Shown: positions 41,024 through 48,619 of the stretch, in pieces
Layout of the letters: each line of letters begins with the position of its first letter
Numbering within the stretch: position 1 is the first letter of the stretch
Source of the DNA: Streptomyces cylindrosporus
GTDB taxonomy: Bacteria > Actinomycetota > Actinomycetes > Streptomycetales > Streptomycetaceae
Length of the DNA stretch: 64,000 nucleotides
Reading direction: 5' to 3'
Assembly (NCBI RefSeq): GCF_022698165.1
Contig: NZ_JALDAY010000022.1
Span: 1-64,000 of the forward strand
The notes under the pieces: generated by a model
Database searches by the model: none
Told to the model about the DNA's origin: nothing
Seen by the model: only the letters and a program-made list of their open reading frames with translations
Translations under genes and position numbers: made by a program

Positions 41024-42458
41024 GGGGCGCGGGGAACTGTGCGACACGCCCCCACGACGCCGTACCCGCGGCGTGCCCCCTCACCACCCGCTGCGCGCAG
41101 GCCGCCTGCAGCAACTCCCCCAGCAGATCCGGGTCGTCGATCTCCAGCCCCAGCAGGGACTCGATCCGCTCCAGCCGCTGATACAGCGACTGCCGCCCGA
41201 TGTGCAGCAGAGCCGCCGTGCGCGTCGGTGAGCAGCCGTGGCGCAGGTGCACCTCCAGCGTCCTTACCAGGTCGCTGGGATGGGCCGCCTCCCACGCCAG
41301 CAGGGGGCCCAACGTGTGCTGGACCAGGCGCGCGAGGCGGTCGCGGTTGGTGTCGATGCCGCCGCGGGTCAGCTCGCGTTCCAGGGCGAGGGCGCGGGCC
41401 GACGTCACCAACGGGCCGTCGGGGACGGCGGGTTCGGCGGCCGGCACGGTCAGCGCCAGCTCCAGCGTCGTACGGGCCGCCCGCAAGGTGTCGCTCCAGC
41501 GCAGCCAGCCGCTCGCGGCGTCGACGGCATGCCCCACGGCGACGGTGAGCCCCGGGTCGGCAGCGGCCCGAAAGGCCTCCTGGACGGCACGGACGGGATC
41601 ACCGGCCCCGACCCGCCCGACCAAACGACCGCCCCCACCGCCACCACCACCGACGCCCGCACCCTTGCCGCCTCGCCCCACACTCCCGCCACCGCTGCCA
41701 CCGCGGCCGACACTCGCACCACCGCCGCCCCCTCGCCCCACGCCCATGCCGCCACTGCTCCCCCGCCCCGCGCTCCCGGGCAACGCCACCAGCGCCAGCA
41801 CATCCCCCGGGAACGCCGCCCGCAGCGCCCGCGCCCCGCCGCCCAGCAGCCGTACCGCACGGTCCACCGCTCCCACCTCCCGCGTGCCGGACACCGACAC
41901 CCCGATCAGGCGGGCGCCCGGGCCCGGGTGGAAGTCGGTGAGGGCCGCGCGGGCCTCGACCTCGGGCTGGTTCAGGGGGGCTCGGTCGGCCAGGTCGGCG
42001 AGCAGGGCCGCCGTGTGGTCCTCGCCCCAGGGGCGTACCACCGAGCGGCCCGAGAGCCCGCGCGCGACGATCGCGCGGTTGGCCGCCTCCGTGATGCGCA
42101 CGAAGGGGACCACCCGGTGCATGGCGAGCAGCGGCAGGCCCAGGCGGCAGGCCTCGTCGACGACCTCCGCCGGCATGTGGGGCAGGGAGCGGCCCACCTC
42201 CACCGCGAGGCCGGCCGCACCACGGGCCGCGAGCTCACGGACGTACCGCCGCCGCACCTCCTCCTCCGCGTCGGTCAGTCCGAAGCCGTTGGTGAGGAGG
42301 AGTTCCCCGCCGTCGAGGAAGTTCGCGCCCTCGTAGACCTCACTCGAGTGGACCCAGCGCACCGGGCGGTCCAGGGCGTTCTCGCCGGCCAGCAGTGCGG
42401 GCTCGGCGGCGCGCACGGGGTCGAGGTCCAGGACTTCGCGGAGGGTGAGTGCGGCCAT
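40995..42458 (-). CDS. PucR-family transcriptional regulator with glycine-rich insert
   Basis: A 487-residue PucR regulator: N-terminal PucR domain (LTLREVLDLDPVRAAEPALLAG, then GGELLLTNGFGL), a central GGDEF-like part, and the C-terminal PucR helix-turn-helix (LVRTLEVHLRHGCSPTRTAALLHIGRQSLYQRLERIESLLG, in part). Between residues about 240 and 290 is a Gly/Ser/Arg-rich insert (GGMGVGRGGGGG and similar) that breaks the central domain. The last 30 residues are encoded by a copy of an intergenic repeat. PucR proteins control purine or nitrogen catabolism; the divergent cytosine-deaminase-like gene is the likely target. ATG follows GGAGGTG. Confidence 0.88.
   Translation of the reverse strand: MAALTLREVLDLDPVRAAEPALLAGENALDRPVRWVHSSEVYEGANFLDGGELLLTNGFGLTDAEEEVRRRYVRELAARGAAGLAVEVGRSLPHMPAEVVDEACRLGLPLLAMHRVVPFVRITEAANRAIVARGLSGRSVVRPWGEDHTAALLADLADRAPLNQPEVEARAALTDFHPGPGARLIGVSVSGTREVGAVDRAVRLLGGGARALRAAFPGDVLALVALPGSAGRGSSGGMGVGRGGGGGASVGRGGSGGGSVGRGGKGAGVGGGGGGGGRLVGRVGAGDPVRAVQEAFRAAADPGLTVAVGHAVDAASGWLRWSDTLRAARTTLELALTVPAAEPAVPDGPLVTSARALALERELTRGGIDTNRDRLARLVQHTLGPLLAWEAAHPSDLVRTLEVHLRHGCSPTRTAALLHIGRQSLYQRLERIESLLGLEIDDPDLLGELLQAACAQRVVRGHAAGTASWGRVAQFPAPLKGVAPSAG
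41023..41053. repeat. Intergenic-repeat core inside the PucR 3' end
   Basis: AGGGGCGCGGGGAACTGTGC followed by a GACACGCCCCC. This core is common in Streptomyces intergenic palindromes, and its first 12 bases also occur in the element at 953-1140. Here it supplies the C-terminal codons of the PucR protein and the overlap with the transglutaminase-like gene. Confidence 0.55.
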
Positions 42459-42559
42459 GGGGCACCTCCAAGGGTCGGACAGTTCGTCCGGCGGCGGGAT
42501 GCCGGGAGAGTACTTTCCGCACGTTGCCCTCGTGTTTCGGCCACAGGAGAGTGGAACGC

Positions 42560-43009
42560 ATGGATCAGGCACTGGCACGCACCTGGCTCGCCTCCGCCGT
42601 CGCCGAGGCCCGCGCCGGCCTCGCGGAGGGCGGCATCCCGATCGGCGCCGCGCTCTACGGCGCCGACGGCACGCTCCTCGGCCGCGGCCACAACCGGCGC
42701 GTCCAGGACGACGACCCCTCGATGCACGCAGAGACGGCCGCGTTCCGCGATGCGGGACGGCAGCGCTCGTATCGCGGGACGACCATGGTCACCACCCTCT
42801 CGCCCTGCTGGTACTGCTCCGGTCTGGTCCGCCAGTTCGGCATCTCCCGGGTGGTCGTCGGCGAGTCGGCGACCTTCCACGGCGGGCACGACTGGCTGGC
42901 CGAGCACGGCGTGGAGATCGTGCTGCTCGACGACGCCGAGTGCGTCGCGATGATGACCGACTTCATCAAGAACAACCCGGCACTGTGGAATGAGGACATC
43001 GGTGAGTAA
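42560..43009 (+). CDS. Cytosine-deaminase-like nucleoside/nucleobase deaminase
   Basis: A 149-residue CDA-fold zinc deaminase resembling yeast cytosine deaminase more than TadA. The zinc site is H56-A-E58 (MHAETAAFRDAG) and PCWYC (82-86). It probably deaminates cytosine or a related base. It is divergent from the PucR regulator (101-base gap), and its 3' end overlaps the oxygenase start. The NCS1 permease at 34.6 kb could supply substrate. Confidence 0.88.
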   Translation: MDQALARTWLASAVAEARAGLAEGGIPIGAALYGADGTLLGRGHNRRVQDDDPSMHAETAAFRDAGRQRSYRGTTMVTTLSPCWYCSGLVRQFGISRVVVGESATFHGGHDWLAEHGVEIVLLDDAECVAMMTDFIKNNPALWNEDIGE

Positions 43010-43967
43010 TCCGCGCGTTCCGACCATCGACCTGCGTCCCTGGCTGGACGGCGACGAGCAGGCCCGCAAAGGCATCGCCCGCACCGTCGACGAGGCCCTC
43101 CAGACGGCCGGGTTCCTGCTGGTCACCGGGCACGGGGTGGACCCGGCCCTGCGCACCGGGATCCGGGAGGCGGCACGGGCCTTCTTCCGGATGCCGGTGG
43201 AGACGAAGAAGGCGTACGAGGTGAAGGTCGGCGGCCGCGGCTGGCTCGGCCCCGGCGCCGAGGCCAACGGCTACTCGGAGGGCACCGAGACCCCGCCGGA
43301 CCTGAAGGAGTCCCTGACCTTCGCGACCCACGAGCCCTTCGAGGACCCGGTCGTCAACGCCGAGTGGTACGCGCCCAATGTGTGGCCCGAGGAGGTGCCC
43401 GAGCTGCGGGCGCTGTGCGAGGAGTACCTGGAGCGGATGGCGGAGCTGGAGAAGCAGCTGCTGTCGCTGCTGGGCACGGCGCTCGGGCTGGAAGCCGACT
43501 TCTTCTCCCGGCACATGGACCACCCGACCTACGGCTTCAACATCAACTGGTATCCGGGGACCGAGGTGATCGGCGAGCCGCAGCCGGGCCAGTTCCGCAT
43601 CGGCCCGCACACCGACTTCGGCACGGTGACGATCCTCGACCGCCAGGCCGGCAAGGGCGGGCTCCAGGTCTTCACGGACGAGGGCGGCTGGGAGGACGCG
43701 CCCTTCGACCCGGAGGCCTTCACGATCAACATCGGGGACCTGATGGCCCGTTGGACGGGCGACAGGTGGCGCTCGGGCCGGCACCGCGTGCTGCCGCCGC
43801 CCGCGGACGCGCCCGCGGAGGAGCTGATGTCCCTCGTCTACTTCGGCGAGTGCACGCCGGGGACGCTGGTGGAGTCCGTGCCGGCCCCGGTGGGGCGGGT
43901 GGCGTACGAGGCCGTGGACTCGCACGTGTACCTGCGGGCGAAGCTGGACTCGATCACGGTCGGCTGA
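43002..43967 (+). CDS. Isopenicillin-N-synthase-fold 2-oxoglutarate/Fe(II) oxygenase
   Basis: A 321-residue non-haem iron oxygenase. N-terminal DIOX_N (PTIDLRPWLDGDEQARKG, LLVTGHGVD), then the double-stranded beta helix with iron ligands in IGPHTDFGTVTILDRQAG (HxD) and the distal His in RSGRHRVLPP. GTG at 43002 has GAGGA seven bases upstream and overlaps the deaminase gene by eight bases, so the two are coupled. Despite the family name, nothing nearby suggests beta-lactam synthesis; nucleobase catabolism is a guess from the neighbour. Confidence 0.87.
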   Translation: MSNPRVPTIDLRPWLDGDEQARKGIARTVDEALQTAGFLLVTGHGVDPALRTGIREAARAFFRMPVETKKAYEVKVGGRGWLGPGAEANGYSEGTETPPDLKESLTFATHEPFEDPVVNAEWYAPNVWPEEVPELRALCEEYLERMAELEKQLLSLLGTALGLEADFFSRHMDHPTYGFNINWYPGTEVIGEPQPGQFRIGPHTDFGTVTILDRQAGKGGLQVFTDEGGWEDAPFDPEAFTINIGDLMARWTGDRWRSGRHRVLPPPADAPAEELMSLVYFGECTPGTLVESVPAPVGRVAYEAVDSHVYLRAKLDSITVG

Positions 43968-44346
43968 GCAGCCGCTCGAAGCGGGCCCGCCAGCCGGGCT
44001 CGGGCCGCTCGTCGTCCGGGTACTCGTGGGTGAAGCGGAGGGCGGTGCCGTCCTCGCCGTCCCGCTCCAGGTGGAAACGGAGCCGGTCGCCGGCGTCCAG
44101 CGTGTACTCGGCGACCCGGTCCACGTCCCAGGCGGTGACCCGGCCGCTCCCCAGGTCACGCAGGGTGACCGCGCCGCCGAGCCGGGGTTCCAGGACGTCG
44201 GCGGCGGTGAACCACCCCGCGATTCCCGCGGGGGTGGCCACCGCCTGCCAGACGTCCTCCATCGGCCGTGGGAGCCGCACCAGGAAGTGGAGTATGTGCG
44301 TGCTCCCGTGGGTCTGGCTGGTGCCCTGCGCGATGGAACCGCTCAT
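43954..44346 (-). CDS. SRPBCC/AHSA1-like domain protein
   Basis: A 130-residue START-like fold: FLVRLPRPMEDVWQAVATPAGIAGWF is the AHSA1 start, followed by GRVTAWDVDRVAEYTLDAGDRLRFHLE. Binds a hydrophobic ligand or acts as a co-chaperone-like protein; no specific role can be assigned. It follows ccsB on the minus strand with a 25-base gap and overlaps the oxygenase gene by 14 bases. Confidence 0.82.
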   Translation of the reverse strand: MSGSIAQGTSQTHGSTHILHFLVRLPRPMEDVWQAVATPAGIAGWFTAADVLEPRLGGAVTLRDLGSGRVTAWDVDRVAEYTLDAGDRLRFHLERDGEDGTALRFTHEYPDDERPEPGWRARFERLLSRP

Positions 44347-44371
44347 GACACCAGTGTGGGCCGGTTACGGC

Positions 44372-45475
44372 TCAGACGCCCGCGTACGAGTGCTTGCCGC
44401 TGACGAAGATGTTGACGCCGTAGTAGTTGAACAGCCAGCAGCCGAAGGCGATCAGGGCCAGGTAGGCGGCCTTGCGGCCCTTCCAGCCCGCGGTGGCGCG
44501 GGCGTGCAGGTAGCAGGCGTAGGCGACCCAGGTGATGAACGCCCAGGTCTCCTTGGGGTCCCAGCCCCAGTAGCGGCCCCAGGCCGACTCGGCCCAGATC
44601 GCGCCCGCGATGATCGTGAACGTCCACAGCGGGAAGACGGCCGCGTTGACGCGGTAGGAGAACTTGTCCAGCGAGGCGGAGGCGGGCAGCCGCTCCAGGA
44701 AGGACGTGGCGAAGCGGCCGGGCGTGCCGCCGCTCTCCAGCTTGCTCTCGTACGAGTCCTTGAAGAGGTACAGCAGCGTGCCGACGGCGCCCACGTAGAA
44801 GACCGCGCCGCACAGGATCGCCGTCGAGACGTGGATGTACAGCCAGTACGAGTGGAGGGCGGGAACCAACTGGTCACTGGCGGTGTACAAGACAGTGACG
44901 GCGATGCCGAGATCGAGGAGGACCGTCGTGACCAGGAACAGCCCGAGCCAGCGCACGTTCTTCCGCAGCGCGAGCAGCGCGAGGTACACGGTGACGGCGA
45001 CCGCGGAGAAGGTGATGTTGAACTCGTACATGTTGCCCCACGGCGCCCGCTCCACCGAGGCCGCGCGAGCGATCACGCCACCGAGATGGATGAGATACGC
45101 GAGCACGGTGAGCGAGATGGCGATACGCCCGTAGAGGTCGCCCTGCTCGTCCCCGCCGTGCGCCCCGGGCCCGTCGGGCACGTCCCGCGCCCCGGCCGCG
45201 GACCGCACGACGACCTTCGGCCGCTCCAGTACGGCGGTGCCGCCGGCCTTGTTCACGGTGACGGCCGGCGCCTTGCCCTTGGCCTTGGCCGCGCCGGGGG
45301 TGAGCGCGGCGGCGGTACGGCCGACCTTGCTTCGGCTGCCGAAGAGCCATTCGGCGATGTACGCGAAGAAGGCCAGCGTGTAGACGGCCATCGCGGAGTA
45401 GATCAGCGTGTTGCTGATGTTCGCGAGGTGTTCGTTGGTCGCGGTGGCCAGTTCTGTTCCGGCGGCGAGAGTCAC
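44372..45475 (-). CDS. ccsB: Cytochrome c biogenesis protein CcsB/ResC
   Basis: A 367-residue polytopic membrane protein that, with ResB, forms the system II haem-export and cytochrome c attachment complex. The WWD-like signature is ESAWGRYWGWDPKETWAFITW (in part: GRYWGWDPKETWAF), with flanking haem-ligand histidines (YLIHLGGVIAR, YLHARATAGW). N-terminal helices carry an extra cytoplasmic loop of about 80 residues. ATGA overlap with resB shows tight coupling. The main client in Streptomyces is the bc1-complex c-type cytochrome. Confidence 0.94.
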   Translation of the reverse strand: MTLAAGTELATATNEHLANISNTLIYSAMAVYTLAFFAYIAEWLFGSRSKVGRTAAALTPGAAKAKGKAPAVTVNKAGGTAVLERPKVVVRSAAGARDVPDGPGAHGGDEQGDLYGRIAISLTVLAYLIHLGGVIARAASVERAPWGNMYEFNITFSAVAVTVYLALLALRKNVRWLGLFLVTTVLLDLGIAVTVLYTASDQLVPALHSYWLYIHVSTAILCGAVFYVGAVGTLLYLFKDSYESKLESGGTPGRFATSFLERLPASASLDKFSYRVNAAVFPLWTFTIIAGAIWAESAWGRYWGWDPKETWAFITWVAYACYLHARATAGWKGRKAAYLALIAFGCWLFNYYGVNIFVSGKHSYAGV

Positions 45476-47181
45476 TTCTCAGCCCCTTCGGCAGGTACGA
45501 CTTCGGGTTCGGGGGTGGTTTTTTCGTCTTGGTCGTACAGGATCCCGGCGAGGTCGCCGAGTTCCTCGGGGACCTTTGCGGACTCGCTGCGGCCGAGGCC
45601 GGCCATCTCGACGACGGTGACGCCGTCGGGGCCGGCCACCGCACGCACCCAGACGCGGCGGCGCTGGATGAACAGGGAGGCGGCGAGGCCGAAGATGGCG
45701 GTGAGGGCGCCGGCGAGTGCCCAGTCGGTGCCGGGCTGCTGGACGACCTGGAAGTTCGCCCACTCCTTGGTGCCCTCGTAGGTGATGGAGCCGGCGCCGT
45801 CCGGGAGCTTCATGGTCTGGCCGGGCTTCAGGTTGTCGCGGAGCTGGGCGCCCTTGGCGTCCTTGTATTCCTTCACGTGCGACTTGTCGAGCTGGTACAC
45901 GCTCTGCGGGATACCGGAGTCGACGCCGAGGTCGCCGTGGTACGGCGTCAGGTTGAGGACCGGGTTGTCCAGCGCCGGGAAGGTGGAGGCGGTCTCGCTG
46001 CCCTTGGTGTAGGTCGGCAGGAAGAAGGCGGAGATGCCGAGCTGTTCGCTGACACCCTTGGCGTTCTTGTAGCCGTCGAGGACCTTGACCACACCGGTGG
46101 AGGTGACGTTGGAGTCGAGCGGAAGGAGGGGCACGGCATCGCTGTAGACGACCTTGCCCTTGCCGTCGCGGACGGTGATGACGGGCGCGTAGCCGTGGGC
46201 GGTGAGATAGACCTTGGCGTCGCCGATCGACAGCGGCTCGTTGACCTTGACGGTCCGCTTCTGCTCCTTGCCGTAGGCGCCCTGGCTGTAGGTGAGGGCG
46301 GCCTGGTAGGTGCGCGGGGTGCCGCGGTTGGGGCCGTTCGTCTCGTAGGTGCCGGTGAACTTGTCCAGGGTGAAGCTGAACGGCACCAGGTCGTCGGTGG
46401 TGAAGAGGTTGCCGGACTTGAAGTCGTCGTACTGCGTGGTGGTGTTGGAGAAGCCGTCGCCCTCGACGATCAGCTTGTTGCCCTCGGACTTGAAGAGCTG
46501 GCCCCAGGCGAAGGCGATCAGCATCACGATCAGCGCGATGTGGAAGGCGAGGTTGCCGATCTCGCGGAGGTAGCCCTTCTCGGCGGCGACGGCGTCTCCG
46601 GCGAGGTGGGCGCGGAAGCGGCGCTTCTTGAGGAGGGCGAGGGCGACCTCGCGCACCTGCTCGGGCTCGGTCTCGGTCCGCCAGGTGGTGTAGGCGGGCA
46701 GCCGGGTCAGGCGCTTGGGGGCGCCCGGCGGGCGGCCGCGCAGCTGGCCGACGAACTGCCAGGTGCGCGGGACGATGCAGCCGATGAGGGAGACGAACAG
46801 CAGGATGTAGATCGCGGCGAACCACACCGAGCTGTAGACGTGGAAGAGGCCGAGCTTGTCGTAGACCGGCGACAGGAGGGTGTGCGCCTTGCGGAAGTCG
46901 GCGACCTTCGTGGCGTCGGTGCCGGACTGCGGGATCAGCGAGCCGGGGATCGCGCCGAGCGAGACCAGCAGGAGCAGCAGCAGCGCGACCCGCATGGAGG
47001 TGAGCTGGCGCCAGAACCAGCGGGCCCAGCCGATGACGCCCAGGGAGGGCAGGTTGGGCAGCTCCTCCCTGGGGGCCGTGGACAGCTGGGAGCCGGCGGC
47101 TCCGAGGTCCGCGTCGTCGGCCCGCTCGGGGGGCGTGCCGTCGGCCCGCTCGGGGGTCGCGTCCGTTGTGGTCTTGCTCAT
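45472..47181 (-). CDS. resB: Cytochrome c biogenesis protein ResB (Ccs1)
   Basis: A 569-residue ResB. Three N-terminal membrane helices (RWFWRQLTSMRVALLLLLLVSLGAIPGSLIPQ in part; VYSSVWFAAIYILLFVSLIGCIVPR in part), a long outer domain, and a final helix before the cytoplasmic tail (DWALAGALTAIFGLAASLFIQRRR). Works with CcsB to hold haem and apocytochrome. Second-last in the resA-ccdA-resB-ccsB run; three bases separate it from ccdA. Confidence 0.94.
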   Translation of the reverse strand: MSKTTTDATPERADGTPPERADDADLGAAGSQLSTAPREELPNLPSLGVIGWARWFWRQLTSMRVALLLLLLVSLGAIPGSLIPQSGTDATKVADFRKAHTLLSPVYDKLGLFHVYSSVWFAAIYILLFVSLIGCIVPRTWQFVGQLRGRPPGAPKRLTRLPAYTTWRTETEPEQVREVALALLKKRRFRAHLAGDAVAAEKGYLREIGNLAFHIALIVMLIAFAWGQLFKSEGNKLIVEGDGFSNTTTQYDDFKSGNLFTTDDLVPFSFTLDKFTGTYETNGPNRGTPRTYQAALTYSQGAYGKEQKRTVKVNEPLSIGDAKVYLTAHGYAPVITVRDGKGKVVYSDAVPLLPLDSNVTSTGVVKVLDGYKNAKGVSEQLGISAFFLPTYTKGSETASTFPALDNPVLNLTPYHGDLGVDSGIPQSVYQLDKSHVKEYKDAKGAQLRDNLKPGQTMKLPDGAGSITYEGTKEWANFQVVQQPGTDWALAGALTAIFGLAASLFIQRRRVWVRAVAGPDGVTVVEMAGLGRSESAKVPEELGDLAGILYDQDEKTTPEPEVVPAEGAEK

Positions 47182-47184
47182 CGA

Positions 47185-47955
47185 TCAGATCCCCACGGTG
47201 AAGCCGGCGGACCAGGACTGCATGTCCTGCACGATTCGGTCCCAGGCGCCGGTGAGCAGCAGCAGACCGGTCACGATCATCATCGTGCCGCCGATCCGCA
47301 TCACCCAGACGTAGTGGCGCTTGACCCAGCCGAAGGCGCCGAGCGCCTTGCGGAAGGCGACCGCGGCGAGCACGAAGGGCACACCGAGGCCGAGACAGTA
47401 GGCGATGGTCAGTATGGCGCCCCGGCCGGCGCTGCCCTGCTGCGAGGAGAGGGTCAGTACGGAGGCGAGGGTCGGTCCGATGCACGGCGTCCAGCCGATG
47501 CCGAACAGCGCGCCGAGCAGGGGCGCGCCGGCGAGTCCGGCGACGGGCCGCTTGTGGATACGGAACTCGCGCTGGGTCATCCAGGGCATCAGGCCCATGA
47601 AGAAGACGCCCATGAGGATCATCAGCGCGCCCAGCACCTTCGACAGGACGCCCTTGTTGTCCTGGAGGGTGTCGCCGAAGTAGCCGAACAGGGCCCCGCT
47701 GGAGACGAACACGGCGGTGAAGCCGAGCACGAACAGGGAGGCCCCGGTCACCATGCGCCCGCGCCGGGCCTCGGCCAGATCGGTGCCGGCGACTCCGGTG
47801 ACGTACGAGAGATAGCCGGGTACGAGCGGCAGGACGCACGGGGAGAAGAAGGAGACGAGGCCGCCGAGGAGGGCGATGGGCAGGGCGACGAGCAGGGCGC
47901 CGTTGAGCACGGTGCCGTTGTAGCCGTCGGCGGCGAGCGTGGTGAGTGCGCTCAC
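47185..47955 (-). CDS. ccdA: CcdA thiol-disulphide transmembrane carrier
   Basis: A 256-residue, six-helix DsbD-core protein. The redox cysteines are in FFSPCVLPLVPGYLSYVTG and GWTPCIGPTLASVL. It passes electrons from cytoplasmic thioredoxin to ResA outside. One base separates it from the resA stop. Confidence 0.94.
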   Translation of the reverse strand: MSALTTLAADGYNGTVLNGALLVALPIALLGGLVSFFSPCVLPLVPGYLSYVTGVAGTDLAEARRGRMVTGASLFVLGFTAVFVSSGALFGYFGDTLQDNKGVLSKVLGALMILMGVFFMGLMPWMTQREFRIHKRPVAGLAGAPLLGALFGIGWTPCIGPTLASVLTLSSQQGSAGRGAILTIAYCLGLGVPFVLAAVAFRKALGAFGWVKRHYVWVMRIGGTMMIVTGLLLLTGAWDRIVQDMQSWSAGFTVGI

Positions 47956-47956
47956 G

Positions 47957-48574
47957 TCACTTCTCCGCGAGGACCGGGTCGATCATCTTGCGCAGCTTGT
48001 CCTCGCTGAGCGCGGCCAGCGAGCGGGCGGCGATCTTCCCGTCCCGGTCGAGGACGAGCGTGGAGGGGATGGCCTGCGGGTTGAGCGTGCCCTTCTTGAA
48101 GCGGAGCATCAGCTTGCCCGTCGGGTCGTACAGGCTGGGGAAGGTGACGCCCTGCTGCTTCTCGAAGGCGGCGGCGTTCGCGGTGCTGGTGTCACGGGTG
48201 TTGATGCCGACGAACTGGACGCCCTTGGACTTGAGGTCCTGGTAGACCTTCTCCAGGTTGGGCGCCTCGGCGCGGCAGGGGGCGCACCAGGAGCCCCACA
48301 CGTTCAGGACGACGACCTTGCCCTTGTAGGAGGCGACGTCGAGCTGCGCCCCGTCGACGGTCTTGCCGGACAGGTCGGGCGCCGCGGTCCGCTCCCCCTC
48401 CTTGACGGTGGAGATGCCGTCCTTGCCCATGACGAAGTTGGTGTCACCGCCTCCGCCGGAGGTGCCCCCGCTGCTGCACGCGGACAGGGTCAGCGCCGAG
48501 GCCGCGGCCACTGCGGTGAGCAGGACGGCACGGCTGTGTTTCGAGCGCAGGGGGGCGCGGTTGGCGGCACTCAT
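47957..48574 (-). CDS. resA: ResA-like thioredoxin-fold lipoprotein
   Basis: A 205-residue exported thioredoxin-like protein (TlpA/ResA). A lipobox (LTLSACSSGG) anchors it, and the active site is WGSWCAPCRAEAPNLEKVY with the CAPC redox pair. It keeps the apocytochrome CXXCH cysteines reduced for haem attachment by ResB/CcsB. First of the four-gene cytochrome c maturation set; a NodB-like lipoprotein gene lies 45 bases upstream on the same strand. Confidence 0.93.
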   Translation of the reverse strand: MSAANRAPLRSKHSRAVLLTAVAAASALTLSACSSGGTSGGGGDTNFVMGKDGISTVKEGERTAAPDLSGKTVDGAQLDVASYKGKVVVLNVWGSWCAPCRAEAPNLEKVYQDLKSKGVQFVGINTRDTSTANAAAFEKQQGVTFPSLYDPTGKLMLRFKKGTLNPQAIPSTLVLDRDGKIAARSLAALSEDKLRKMIDPVLAEK

Positions 48575-48619
48575 GTGAAAAGTTTCGCATGCCCGTTCTG
48601 AGGATCTTGCGCACCCCCC

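Noticed and set aside
43002..43967. Beta-lactam biosynthesis gene
   Set aside because: The isopenicillin-N-synthase fold is shared by many oxygenases and no peptide synthetase or epimerase is nearby.
45529..48009. An 826-codon plus-strand frame opposite resB and ccdA
   Set aside because: Antisense shadow; the minus-strand proteins have conserved cysteines and membrane helices.
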